DNA of 64,000 nucleotides from Trichocoleus desertorum ATA4-8-CV12 (GTDB lineage Bacteria > Cyanobacteriota > Cyanobacteriia > FACHB-46), in contig JAHHIL010000021.1 in assembly GCA_019358975.1 (NCBI GenBank), forward strand, positions 1 to 64,000. Direction: 5' to 3'. Shown here piece after piece: positions 1 to 7,223 of this stretch. How positions within the stretch are numbered: position 1 is the first letter of the stretch; each line of letters opens with the position of its first letter. Under the pieces are notes generated by a model that worked only from the letters and a program-made list of their open reading frames with translations, was not told the origin of the DNA and searched no databases. Both the position numbers and the translations under genes were made by a program.

Positions 1-133
1 ATTTACTTTGACGAGGATTGGGTGCTATCTTGGCTTTCAAACTATTCTTTTTTCTAGGTGCGGGGGCCGACTGATTCGGTGCGCTTTCGCGTCCCGTTTC
101 CCTCGACCGCTTAGCCAATATAACGAACTCCAC
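1..133 (-). CDS. Possible N-terminal fragment of a basic small protein, cut by the window edge
   Basis: An open minus-strand frame runs off the left edge. It can start at GTG 133 or TTG 118, and the visible residues are rich in Lys, Arg, Ser and Pro (AKRSRETGRESAPNQS, then a PRKKN segment). There is no clear ribosome binding site and the end is missing. I do not recognise the family. It could equally be a chance frame in an intergenic region. Confidence 0.25.
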   Translation of the reverse strand, partial: MEFVILAKRSRETGRESAPNQSAPAPRKKNSLKAKIAPNPRQSK

Positions 134-314
134 ACAGGATTGTCAATGGGTTGGGAAAAGTTTTTTGAGAATGGCTAAAATGCTCGCCCCACAAGGCTTT
201 ACCTCGTTTCTCCCAGCCTTGAGCTGTTCATGACGGCAATTTTTAAGCTCAGTTTCACTGCTCTGCCACTGCACTATCGCCTTTTGTATGCTGGAGTGGC
301 AATGCTGACAACCC

Positions 315-830
315 TTGCATATGAATTGTGTTAGCTTCAAGTTTTGGGGTCGAGCGATCGCGCTGTTTTGCTTTTGTCTTGGCTTGAGCTTCTTGAGTGG
401 AAAAGGAGCGATCGCTTTGGTGCATACTTATCCTGAGTCCTCAACTCAGGTGATGTACCGCTCCCAGCAAAGTTTGCGAGATGCCCAAGACCAAGCGTGG
501 CAAGCAGTTTTGTTTAAGCGCACGAAACAAGATGTAGTGGATTCGCTTCACCTGCGATTGGTTGGATTTCCAGGGCGGGTAGAGTTAAATCACCCTAAAG
601 CCTTACGGATGACGACTGGAGATGGAGAGGTTTTTATAGCACCAGATGTGTCTGACGAAGCGCCTGAGCTGGTGAATGTGGGCGAGTACGATTTTCTCGA
701 AGTCATGAGCCGACTGGAACAAGATCCACCTTTACGGTTGTCGTTACCTCTTAGAGGTGGGCGTGTTGTAGATTTGCTTGTTCCACCGTTTGTGGTTCGG
801 GAATGGCATCAACTTTTGAAAGCTTCGTAG
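315..830 (+). CDS. DUF3122-family secreted protein
   Basis: The 171-residue product begins with a hydrophobic signal-like segment (about residues 10-35, ending near ALVHTYPES). A domain follows with RSQQSLRDAQDQAWQAVLFK and LRLVGFPGRVELNHP, a pattern I associate with DUF3122, a family found mainly in cyanobacteria and of unknown function. The protein is probably exported to the periplasm or lumen. ATG 315 and ATG 321 are both possible starts. It stands alone upstream of another secreted protein gene on the same strand. The family call rests on remembered motif similarity; no function is proposed. Confidence 0.7.
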   Translation: MHMNCVSFKFWGRAIALFCFCLGLSFLSGKGAIALVHTYPESSTQVMYRSQQSLRDAQDQAWQAVLFKRTKQDVVDSLHLRLVGFPGRVELNHPKALRMTTGDGEVFIAPDVSDEAPELVNVGEYDFLEVMSRLEQDPPLRLSLPLRGGRVVDLLVPPFVVREWHQLLKAS

Positions 831-923
831 GCTAATGATCTGCAGCTTCGAGTGCTTGCGTCATACTCAGAAGCTCTCCACCCTGCTTTTGTAGGCGGTC
901 TGTTGTTGTTAGGAGTGTCCCTA

Positions 924-1313
924 GTGAAATTAAGACTAATTGGTAAAACTTTAATGACATCGTTGGTGCTGGTGGTTTTATTTGTCCCTAAACCAGCAGC
1001 TAGCCAACTAGTTCCTCGACCCTGGGTTTCGGTGGGTGTTAAAGATGATGACCCAACTTTTTCGGTCGGTGCTAAGGTGATTGGGCTAGGCGTTGAATTA
1101 GGGGCAGGGCCAGATGGTGCCACTGGTGTAGATGTGCTGAAGTTTGTGAACTTGCCTGTTGTCTCGCCCTACGTAGGTCTGGGGTTGTATTCCGAAGATA
1201 AAGGCGTTGCTTATTCCGGCGGAGTACAAGTCGATGCGTCTGATAACTTGTTTGTTGGGGTAGGGTATAACTCGGTTCGAGGAGTAAACGGGCAAGTTGG
1301 ACTTAGATTTTAG
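924..1313 (+). CDS. Small secreted glycine/valine-rich hypothetical protein
   Basis: I place the start at GTG 924 because AGGAG lies at 911-915 with 8 nt spacing. The frame is open further upstream, but that part has no ribosome binding site and lacks a signal-peptide shape. From this start the protein has 129 residues: a short basic N-terminus, a hydrophobic core (SLVLVVLFV) and a likely cleavage region at PAASQ. The mature part is rich in Gly and Val, with alternating patterns typical of beta strands. I recognise no family. Confidence 0.55.
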   Translation: MKLRLIGKTLMTSLVLVVLFVPKPAASQLVPRPWVSVGVKDDDPTFSVGAKVIGLGVELGAGPDGATGVDVLKFVNLPVVSPYVGLGLYSEDKGVAYSGGVQVDASDNLFVGVGYNSVRGVNGQVGLRF

Positions 1314-1369
1314 GCGAGTCCGATCGCGACCTGCTTGAAACTATTGCGTAGTTTTGGACATCAAGGTTG

Positions 1370-1552
1370 CTAGTCACGAGTGTGAGACTTTACCCTTTGA
1401 GAGGAGGGCAAATGTAAACTGGCTTCCAACTCTGCGCGCTTCACAAAATGATTGAAGTCACTAGCAGCCTTGGCTTTTTGTTCCAAGGGTACCCGGTCAT
1501 ACCACAACCAAAACAATGTTCTGGGGCTGATAGCGTCAGGTACATTAGCCAT
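1370..1552 (-). CDS. Hypothetical 60-residue protein
   Basis: ATG 1552 is chosen because AGGATGAG sits just upstream with suitable spacing; the open frame extends further without a better start. The product (MANVPDAISPRTLFWLWYDR...) is soluble, with an aromatic LFWLWYDRVP stretch and an amphipathic helix containing EQKAKAASDFNHFVKRAE. No family is recognised. It lies between a secreted protein gene on the plus strand and the Mut7-C gene, whose stop codon is about 150 nt upstream on the same strand. Confidence 0.45.
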   Translation of the reverse strand: MANVPDAISPRTLFWLWYDRVPLEQKAKAASDFNHFVKRAELEASLHLPSSQRVKSHTRD

Positions 1553-1702
1553 AATCTCATCCTGCATCAACAATATTGGTAAGCGTGACGCAAAATGTTT
1601 GTTCTGACTATCGATAAGACACGGAGTTGAAAACATTGGAGGGATGCCAACCTCGTGTTTTCACCGATTGATCGATAAAGCTTAAAGTCCTCCGGTTAAT
1701 TT

Positions 1703-2455
1703 TTATTGATGATGCTTGTAGTGCAGCACGCGATCGATGAATTGCTGTATACGTCGGTGGTGTGCCCCTTTCCAGTAGATCTGGCCACAAGCTTGGCAAA
1801 TGGAAAATTCCTTATAGTGTTGGCGAGTCTGAGACGGTAAGCGATCGCAAACGCTTGCTTTAGAAACAGGCTGAAGTGAACCATTACAATGTAAACAGCG
1901 CTGTAGTGGGGTAATCTCACCAAATAGGTCAAAGTGTTGTAGCACTTCTAGCACCTGTGGCTCTGGGTTTGACTCACGGACACAGTAGCCGTAGGTAACG
2001 ATGCTACGCTTTAGCACCCCTCGATCTTTAGTTAGTAAAACCCGCTTGGTTTGACTGGCGAGGTCAGCCAGCTCTTGATCTCGGTAATCATTTTGATAGA
2101 GAGCATCAAATCCCAGCAAGCGTAGGTAGGTAGCGAGTTTACCCAGGTGAACATCGAGAATAAAGCGAACGTGAGTTAGGGGTTGGGGTTGAACCTGGGA
2201 GAGCAAGTTAATATCGAGGGTTTTGAACTTGGGGTAGACACTGATGCGATCGCCATCTTGTACGAAATAAGAAAAGTCTACTGATTCTCCATTGGCTAGA
2301 ATGAGAGCTACTTCTGGATGAGTCACGCCTAACGCTTCAATCGAATCCTTGATGGCAGCAGTCTCTTTTAAAGCATGAACAAAATTAGTTTGCCTTCTGT
2401 GAGGAGGTAAGAAGTCGTTGAGTTCTGCATAAAATCGAAAGTAAGCTCGCTCCAT
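1703..2455 (-). CDS. Mut7-C RNase domain protein with ubiquitin-like N-terminal domain
   Basis: This 250-residue protein has two parts. Residues 1 to about 85 resemble the ubiquitin-like Mut7-C partner domain (ERAYFRFYAELNDFLPPHRR...VDFSYFVQDGDRISVYP). From about residue 95 it matches the Mut7-C/DUF82 RNase fold: RFILDVHLGKLATYLRLLGFDALY, then LLTKDRGVLKR, then a zinc-ribbon-like pair of Cys motifs (CLHCNG and CQACGQIYW). Mut7-C domains are PIN-like and are inferred to be RNases. The acidic residues in LDVHLG and TKDRG fit a metal site. The substrate is unknown. Confidence 0.85.
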   Translation of the reverse strand: MERAYFRFYAELNDFLPPHRRQTNFVHALKETAAIKDSIEALGVTHPEVALILANGESVDFSYFVQDGDRISVYPKFKTLDINLLSQVQPQPLTHVRFILDVHLGKLATYLRLLGFDALYQNDYRDQELADLASQTKRVLLTKDRGVLKRSIVTYGYCVRESNPEPQVLEVLQHFDLFGEITPLQRCLHCNGSLQPVSKASVCDRLPSQTRQHYKEFSICQACGQIYWKGAHHRRIQQFIDRVLHYKHHQ

Positions 2456-2533
2456 TGCAATGGAATCATTCCCACTAGTGGATAGTGGACTAAAAGGGGC
2501 TAAAACTCGGTCGATGGGATGGATACTTGCCCG

Positions 2534-2641
2534 CTACTTCTTCCAAGGGAGCTTGGTTCCCATTTCTGTGTACGCAGAAAAAACTAAGTACAACGCTAAA
2601 ACACCAATACTAGCGAGAAAAATGATTAGATCGCTGTTCAT
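2534..2641 (-). CDS. Small single-span membrane protein (35 aa)
   Basis: ATG 2641 to TAG 2534 encodes a short N-terminus, one hydrophobic helix (LIIFLASIGVLALYLVF) and a polar C-terminal tail ending PWKK. A GAGG sits about 9 nt upstream. The size and shape resemble the small accessory subunits of photosynthetic or NDH-1 complexes. It does not match PsbN, PsbT, PsbM, PetG, PetL, PetN, PsaI or PsaM as I remember them. It is unassigned. Confidence 0.4.
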   Translation of the reverse strand: MNSDLIIFLASIGVLALYLVFSAYTEMGTKLPWKK

Positions 2642-2807
2642 AGGCTAGACCTCGGACTCACTCCTTGCTGATCATGGCAGAGCTGGGGCTTGGTCGCGAA
2701 CTGTTCCACTCTACTGATGACCTTTAACAGAGCTTCAAACTAAAAACAGCGATCGGAGCTGAAAATATCGCTGCGATCGCTGCTTCAGTTGATTTGGTAG
2801 AGAGCGA

Positions 2808-2918
2808 TTAGAAGTTCATGAGTCCTAAATAAGAAGCCGAGGAAATGGCAATAATGGTTAGAACTCCGAAAATGATACTAAGACCGAATTGAAAAGCAGG
2901 TTTTTTTCCAGCGTTCAT
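2808..2918 (-). CDS. Small single-span membrane protein (36 aa)
   Basis: ATG 2918 to TAA 2808 gives a basic N-terminus (MNAGKKPAFQ), one hydrophobic span (FGLSIIFGVLTIIAISSASYLG) and a four-residue tail. The ribosome binding site is weak (GGTG). It lies upstream of another tiny membrane protein on the same strand, about 165 nt away, so the two may share a transcript. The shape again resembles a small subunit of a thylakoid complex, but I cannot name it. Confidence 0.4.
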   Translation of the reverse strand: MNAGKKPAFQFGLSIIFGVLTIIAISSASYLGLMNF

Positions 2919-3181
2919 GATTGACACCACTTAAACTAATTTATTTAGTCATGGTGTCTGTGCCCTCAAAAAACTACATCCTGCTGCAGGACTAAGCAAG
3001 AAGATACAAAAACTGGACCGAGACGAAGGAGGTTGGACTGCTAAAGTTTGAGCCGTTCCTCAAGAGGGAGGCTCGGAGAGACTTAATTTTCCCTTTGGCA
3101 GAAGAGGAGAGATAGGGGCGATCGCTACACTAAGAAATTATTAATCGTCCTCTCATCCCTCCTGTAAATTGGTTTCGTATC

Positions 3182-3448
3182 ATGAAATACCTAGGGCAAA
3201 CTATTGAGCTAACGCAAAAAGATGGTGGTTGGGTGAGCGTGTGGCACCACCATATTTGTACGATTCAAATCGGAACTTTTCCAACCGCTAATGCTGCTTG
3301 GGATACTGCTATAGAGCTGGTTCAACGAGATCTTGCAGTTCGAGCTTTGTTAGAAGTCATTGATGATTGGAGTAGCGACAGCTTAATTACTTGCCAAGAA
3401 TACTCATTTATGGAAGATTCACTTGTTCAGTTTGTTGTCTCCGTTTAG
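3182..3448 (+). CDS. Hypothetical 88-residue protein
   Basis: The product starts MKYLGQTIELTQKDGGWVSVW and has a short beta-rich N-terminus (GGWVSVWHHHICTIQIG) followed by a helix (ANAAWDTAIELVQRDLAVRALLEVIDDW). No transmembrane segment or signal peptide is seen. The layout resembles small cyanobacterial hypotheticals, but I recognise no family. It converges with the GH57 gene, whose stop is only about 28 nt away. Confidence 0.55.
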   Translation: MKYLGQTIELTQKDGGWVSVWHHHICTIQIGTFPTANAAWDTAIELVQRDLAVRALLEVIDDWSSDSLITCQEYSFMEDSLVQFVVSV

Positions 3449-3475
3449 CAAGCTGTCGATATCGAACTGAATCCT

Positions 3476-4984
3476 CTATGAAGTTTGAGCTAGCAACGAT
3501 GCTTCGCCTCGCCGATATAACTCGCGAGCGTAATCTGTCCAAGTGCCTTGGCCCCAGTAACGGAAGCAGCTAGTTTGTAACAGCAAATTGTAAAGTAACG
3601 CTTCTTGATAGTCTGAGCGCTGCGTCACTGAACTATCTTGCTCTACTAGGCGATCATATTTTTCGTGAAATAACGCACTGAGTTTTCTCATTGGGTCTAA
3701 AACGTTTTCGTATCCGTTGACCCAACTTAAGTGATTAGTCCATGAAGCTCCGTCCATGTGGAATTGGTGATCAGTCGCTTTGATCTCGGCGATCGCGTTT
3801 TCTACTGCTTCAGGTGTGGCTTTATCTGGATCAACTCGTTGCCAAATTTTGTGTTGGCTGACAGCTTGGCAAACAGGATAGTCTTCGGGATTAGCACCTG
3901 CGGCTTCAATTAGTTCTAAGTATTCAGTTCCATTTAAGGCGACCACACCAGATCTCCCTCCACTCTGCTCTCGTACCTCATGGCAGGCTTTAATGAAAGC
4001 TTGCGGGAACTCATTCATCATCACGCCGCCATTTTCTCCATCAGCAATTTGCGTGACGAGGGAAGGAACTGGGACATCACCAATTTGTTGTTTGCTGCGT
4101 CCTTTAGCCTCATAATAAGGCTGCATTTGGCCCACTAGCTTGGTATCCGAGCCTTGCGTTTTAATTAGGGCAGTAATGCTGATTGTTTCTCCATGACAAT
4201 TTCGGGCGACCAAGCGATTAGGGATATACTTCTGATCGTGCTGTAGCCCAGAACCATCTGGGTTTTCGACCGAATGTTCTTGCACCATTAGCCAACGGTA
4301 GCCACATTCTTTGAGCGCTTTGATGTATTCATACAGCGTATCTGGATGATTGGGTAAATGCATTTCTGGTGGTGAGAAACCCTTCACCCGACGTAGAGCT
4401 TCGTAGCCAAAGATGGCTGCAAAGTGCTGTTGCCAAGCTTGAATGTGTAGCTTGATGTCTGGAATGGGAGTCGAGGGAATCACGGCATGACCCCACATGG
4501 TTCCTAGCCATTCAACATAAGGCTGATATTGAGGATCACAAGCCAGGCGTTTTAGATTATTCAAAACATCCTCACGTCCGAGTTGGCGTAACCCCCACAA
4601 CAAATTACCCGAATAGTCGAGCATCATGCGCGGATTACATCCCTCTGCCACGAGTTGAGGGATAAACTCTCCCATACGGCTGTAGCACCAAGTAAAAGGA
4701 TCAGCATTATGGTTGTCTCCTTCCCCAGGATGCTCAAACATATATTGCAGGTTGCTGATTAGGGCACCATTTGCTCCTGCTGGAATCGTGGGTTGGTGCA
4801 TATGCAGAGCACAAGCAAAGCCTGCTGTAATGTCTGATAGCTGAAGATTTGTCTGAGGTAAGAAAACAGGTTGATTGTGGTTCACCACTGTATTGATCTC
4901 TGCCTCCCAGCCACAGATGTTGGGCAGACCTGATCTGATTTCTGTCAGGGTAGGGAGAGGGGAAGCCGAAATTTGTGTAGACAC
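3476..4984 (-). CDS. Glycoside hydrolase family 57 protein
   Basis: The 502-residue protein carries the GH57 hallmark FACALHMHQPTIP near its start, followed by MLDYSGNLLWGLRQLG, MWGHAVIPSTPIPDIKLHIQ, GFSPPEMHLPN and GYRWLMVQEHS, which are typical of the family's (beta/alpha)7 barrel. GH57 enzymes act on alpha-glucans (amylases, branching enzymes, 4-alpha-glucanotransferases). The Glu in FSPPEMHLP is a plausible nucleophile. No signal peptide is seen, so it probably acts in the cytosol on glycogen-type substrates. The start is GTG 4984, with AAGGAAG 6 nt upstream. The exact activity cannot be deduced. Confidence 0.8.
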   Translation of the reverse strand: MSTQISASPLPTLTEIRSGLPNICGWEAEINTVVNHNQPVFLPQTNLQLSDITAGFACALHMHQPTIPAGANGALISNLQYMFEHPGEGDNHNADPFTWCYSRMGEFIPQLVAEGCNPRMMLDYSGNLLWGLRQLGREDVLNNLKRLACDPQYQPYVEWLGTMWGHAVIPSTPIPDIKLHIQAWQQHFAAIFGYEALRRVKGFSPPEMHLPNHPDTLYEYIKALKECGYRWLMVQEHSVENPDGSGLQHDQKYIPNRLVARNCHGETISITALIKTQGSDTKLVGQMQPYYEAKGRSKQQIGDVPVPSLVTQIADGENGGVMMNEFPQAFIKACHEVREQSGGRSGVVALNGTEYLELIEAAGANPEDYPVCQAVSQHKIWQRVDPDKATPEAVENAIAEIKATDHQFHMDGASWTNHLSWVNGYENVLDPMRKLSALFHEKYDRLVEQDSSVTQRSDYQEALLYNLLLQTSCFRYWGQGTWTDYARELYRRGEASLLAQTS

Positions 4985-5198
4985 AGAACTTCCTTCATGC
5001 TGATTTTGCGATCGCTTTCAATTGTGACTCATTCTAGTAACAATCGTCTGTTCGGGGTTGATTTGTTCGCATAGTCTGCTAACACAAAACCGACGTACAA
5101 AATCGACTCAAACTGGGAATTCTACATTTCATAGCAATACTGGTAGTGTAATTAACACGCTCAGTTATTGATTTCACTAGTCACACTAGGAGTCAGCC

Positions 5199-5390
5199 TT
5201 GGAACTCGTGCAATTAGCCAAGCAGGGTGACGGTAGGGCGATCGCAATCTTATTAAATCGAGCCTTTGAGAAACACGGAATTGCTGTCAAGGTGAATCTT
5301 AAGGGTAGTTGCTTGCAAGTGTTACTAGAGGCTACTGCTATGCCAAAGCCATTAGCTGCGATGTCTCTAATGCAGCAGCTGAGCCATTAG
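5199..5390 (+). CDS. Small cyanobacterial domain protein (LAKQGDxxAI type)
   Basis: The start is TTG 5199, supported by AGGAG at 5188-5192. The 63-residue product opens ELVQLAKQGDGRAIAILLNRAF, then GIAVKVNLKGSCLQVLLEA. I recognise this short domain as recurrent in cyanobacterial proteins, sometimes alone and sometimes at the N-terminus of longer ones. Its function is unknown. This copy ends after one domain, with nothing fused to it. Confidence 0.55.
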   Translation: MELVQLAKQGDGRAIAILLNRAFEKHGIAVKVNLKGSCLQVLLEATAMPKPLAAMSLMQQLSH

Positions 5391-5522
5391 ACTGATTAGA
5401 CAAAAAACGATTTTGCCCTACTTGGTTGGATTTGGCTGTTAGAGCTTAGGTAGGGAAAACCTCACCCTAGGATAGTGAGGATGTGCAAAGATCAAAGAAG
5501 TGTTTATCCGAGTCACTAGCCA

Positions 5523-5945
5523 ATGTCTGTGTACCCTTTGCCGCTAGAAAACAGCATTGAAAAACTGCGTGAAGTCCGGGCTGCTTTACTCCGTTTACAC
5601 AAAGCTCTTTTAGAGTTTGAGCGGGTGAATTATGAGCAGTTTTTTGGTCGCATTCAGACTAAAGGTGAGTATTTTCAGCTCGTTGTCAACCATGACTGGT
5701 TTAGTTGGCTGCGTCCCATTTCTCAATTCATTGTGCAAATTGATGAAGCGTTGAGCGCAAAAGAGCCAATTACGGTCGGTGCCGCGAATGAGTTGCTCAA
5801 TCAAGCTCGCCAAATGCTGCGGCCTGCCCAGGATGGAACCACGCTAGAAAAACGATACTACCGTGCGATTCAACAAGAGCCAGAGATCGCTTTACTGCAC
5901 GCAGATGTGTCACAACTACTGGCAACGCAACCTCAGTCTAAGTAG
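5523..5945 (+). CDS. Conserved hypothetical protein (140 aa, helical)
   Basis: This soluble protein is predicted to be nearly all helical: SIEKLREVRAALLRLHKALLEFER, then YEQFFGRIQTKGEYFQLV, NHDWFSWLRPISQFIVQIDEAL and a final Gln-rich helix. It appears to belong to a hypothetical family found across several bacterial phyla, but I have no function for it. It converges with the carbonic anhydrase gene across a hairpin-containing spacer. Confidence 0.65.
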   Translation: MSVYPLPLENSIEKLREVRAALLRLHKALLEFERVNYEQFFGRIQTKGEYFQLVVNHDWFSWLRPISQFIVQIDEALSAKEPITVGAANELLNQARQMLRPAQDGTTLEKRYYRAIQQEPEIALLHADVSQLLATQPQSK

Positions 5946-6008
5946 TTTGGGTTGGCAAGGGGCTGGCTGCGTACATATTAGCTGTTTACACATTGCTACC
6001 CACAAGAG

Positions 6009-6074
6009 AGCGTAGGTGATACATCCTTCCTAGATCCAAGAAGCCTAGATCCAAGAAGGGCGATCGCCTACGCT
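6009..6074. repeat. Inverted repeat enclosing a 15-bp tandem duplication
   Basis: AGCGTAGG at 6009-6016 is the exact reverse complement of CCTACGCT at 6067-6074. Between them, CCTAGATCCAAGAAG occurs twice in tandem (6029-6043 and 6044-6058), and a HIP1-like site abuts the right arm. It lies between convergent genes, so it could form a terminator-like structure, but there is no adjacent T-run. Confidence 0.5.
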
Positions 6075-6110
6075 AGGTAGATCAATCAGTGCGACTTATT
6101 GTCCAGATTT

Positions 6111-6851
6111 CTAGGTGACAAGGGTAACAGCTCCCGTATCGAGGTCATAGCGCCCGCCGACAATCGTTAGCTTGCGTTCTAAAACCAGTTGTGCCAACAC
6201 ACTAGAATTTTGCTTTAACTGCTCTACTTGATATTGCACATTCGCAGTTACAGCCTGATCAATCTGCTGAGCGACATCAGCCGATTTAGTTTTGATGCTG
6301 GCGATCGCGGGTTTAATCGCTTTGACAAACGTACCGATATGACCTGGAAGCGCTTCTCCTTGAATCGCCGCTGTCACAGCACCGCAGCGTTCGTGCCCGA
6401 CTACCATAATCAGGCGAGTCCCTAAGAGAGCCGCCGCATATTCTAGGCTGCCCAAGACTTCAGGCGTCACGACATTGCCAGCGACACGCACATCAAACAA
6501 ATCGCCAATGCCTTGATCAAAAATAATTTCTCCGGGCACTCGTGAGTCGGCACAAGTCAGTAAAGTTGCAAAAGGGTGCTGTGATGTTGCAACTGCCTGT
6601 AAATCTTTGGATGTTTCATGCGGGTACTGCCGTTTTTGCCGCATAAACCGTTGATTGCCATCCAGTAGTCTTTGTAATGCAGCCTCTGAACTCACCGCCT
6701 CAAAATTTTGAGTACCAGGAGTTGGCTGATCGGCATAGGCAGGTTCAGCGTACTTAAAGCTAGTAGCGGTCGCAGCGACCAAGCCAACTCCGCCGACTCC
6801 AAATAGCTTTAATAACTCTCTGCGACCAGTCCACTGACTCATTTGTTTCAT
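6111..6851 (-). CDS. Tat-exported beta-carbonic anhydrase
   Basis: The 246-residue protein begins with a twin-arginine signal (GRRELLKLFGVGG, hydrophobic core, AYA cleavage region near residue 40). A complete beta-carbonic anhydrase domain follows: zinc ligands C100, H153 and C156, and the Asp-Arg pair D102/R104 in CADSRVP. It should interconvert CO2 and bicarbonate in the periplasm, similar in concept to EcaB of Synechocystis. ATG 6851 has GAGG 6 nt upstream; GTG 6863 is an alternative. It is the last gene of a same-strand unit after sbtA and sbtB (53 nt gap), suggesting joint expression for inorganic carbon acquisition. Confidence 0.88.
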   Translation of the reverse strand: MKQMSQWTGRRELLKLFGVGGVGLVAATATSFKYAEPAYADQPTPGTQNFEAVSSEAALQRLLDGNQRFMRQKRQYPHETSKDLQAVATSQHPFATLLTCADSRVPGEIIFDQGIGDLFDVRVAGNVVTPEVLGSLEYAAALLGTRLIMVVGHERCGAVTAAIQGEALPGHIGTFVKAIKPAIASIKTKSADVAQQIDQAVTANVQYQVEQLKQNSSVLAQLVLERKLTIVGGRYDLDTGAVTLVT

Positions 6852-6904
6852 TATGTTCCTCACCTTTCCTCACTAACAACTCGTTCTTTTGGGCGATCGC
6901 TCTG

Positions 6905-7219
6905 CTATAGAGAAGACACACATTTCATCGAGCGAATCTCCATGACATCGGAAATAAAGCAAGATCCCCCAAACTTATTGAGAATAGGGCGCACAATTTC
7001 CACAACGGATTTAAGGATGTCAGGTGAACAAAAGGCGATGACATAAGCGTTGTCTAGCATCGTTACGGCAGAGTCATCAAACACGCCGCCTCGCACTCCT
7101 TTGCCTGCCACATTCCGAATCACGGTATAGCTGGAAACCCCGCCCCGTTCCAAAGCGCTGATAATTTTTGCTAGCTCTACAGAATCCGAAAAAATTTCAA
7201 TTTTTTTTACCACATGCAT
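6905..7219 (-). CDS. sbtB: SbtB-like PII protein
   Basis: This is a small PII-like protein of 104 residues from ATG 7219, with GGAG 8 nt upstream. It begins MHVVKKIEIFSDSVELAKII, then GVSSYTVIRNVAGKGVRGG, where the T-loop region lies, then NAYVIAFCSPD and a final strand. Its position directly after sbtA (4 nt gap) identifies it as SbtB, the trimeric adenyl-nucleotide sensor that binds and regulates SbtA. The C-terminus ends IRSMKCVSSL and lacks the paired-Cys CGPxGC tail of the Synechocystis protein, so the redox-linked C-terminal loop seems to be absent here. Confidence 0.85.
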   Translation of the reverse strand: MHVVKKIEIFSDSVELAKIISALERGGVSSYTVIRNVAGKGVRGGVFDDSAVTMLDNAYVIAFCSPDILKSVVEIVRPILNKFGGSCFISDVMEIRSMKCVSSL

Positions 7220-7223
7220 GATC

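Noticed and set aside
143-340. Minus-strand 65-residue frame (MKLTQFICKGCQHC...)
   Set aside because: It has no ribosome binding site and overlaps the start of the DUF3122 gene. The Cys-rich start is not matched by any family I know.
2460-2648. Plus-strand 62-residue frame antisense to the small membrane protein gene
   Set aside because: It is the shadow of the minus-strand small membrane protein and has no ribosome binding site.
2919-3060. Plus-strand stretch ending KKIQKLDRDEGGWTAKV that resembles the start of the 88-residue protein at 3182
   Set aside because: The similarity is only about ten residues (DGGW/EGGW context), and there is no start codon in frame. It may be a decayed duplicate but cannot be supported.
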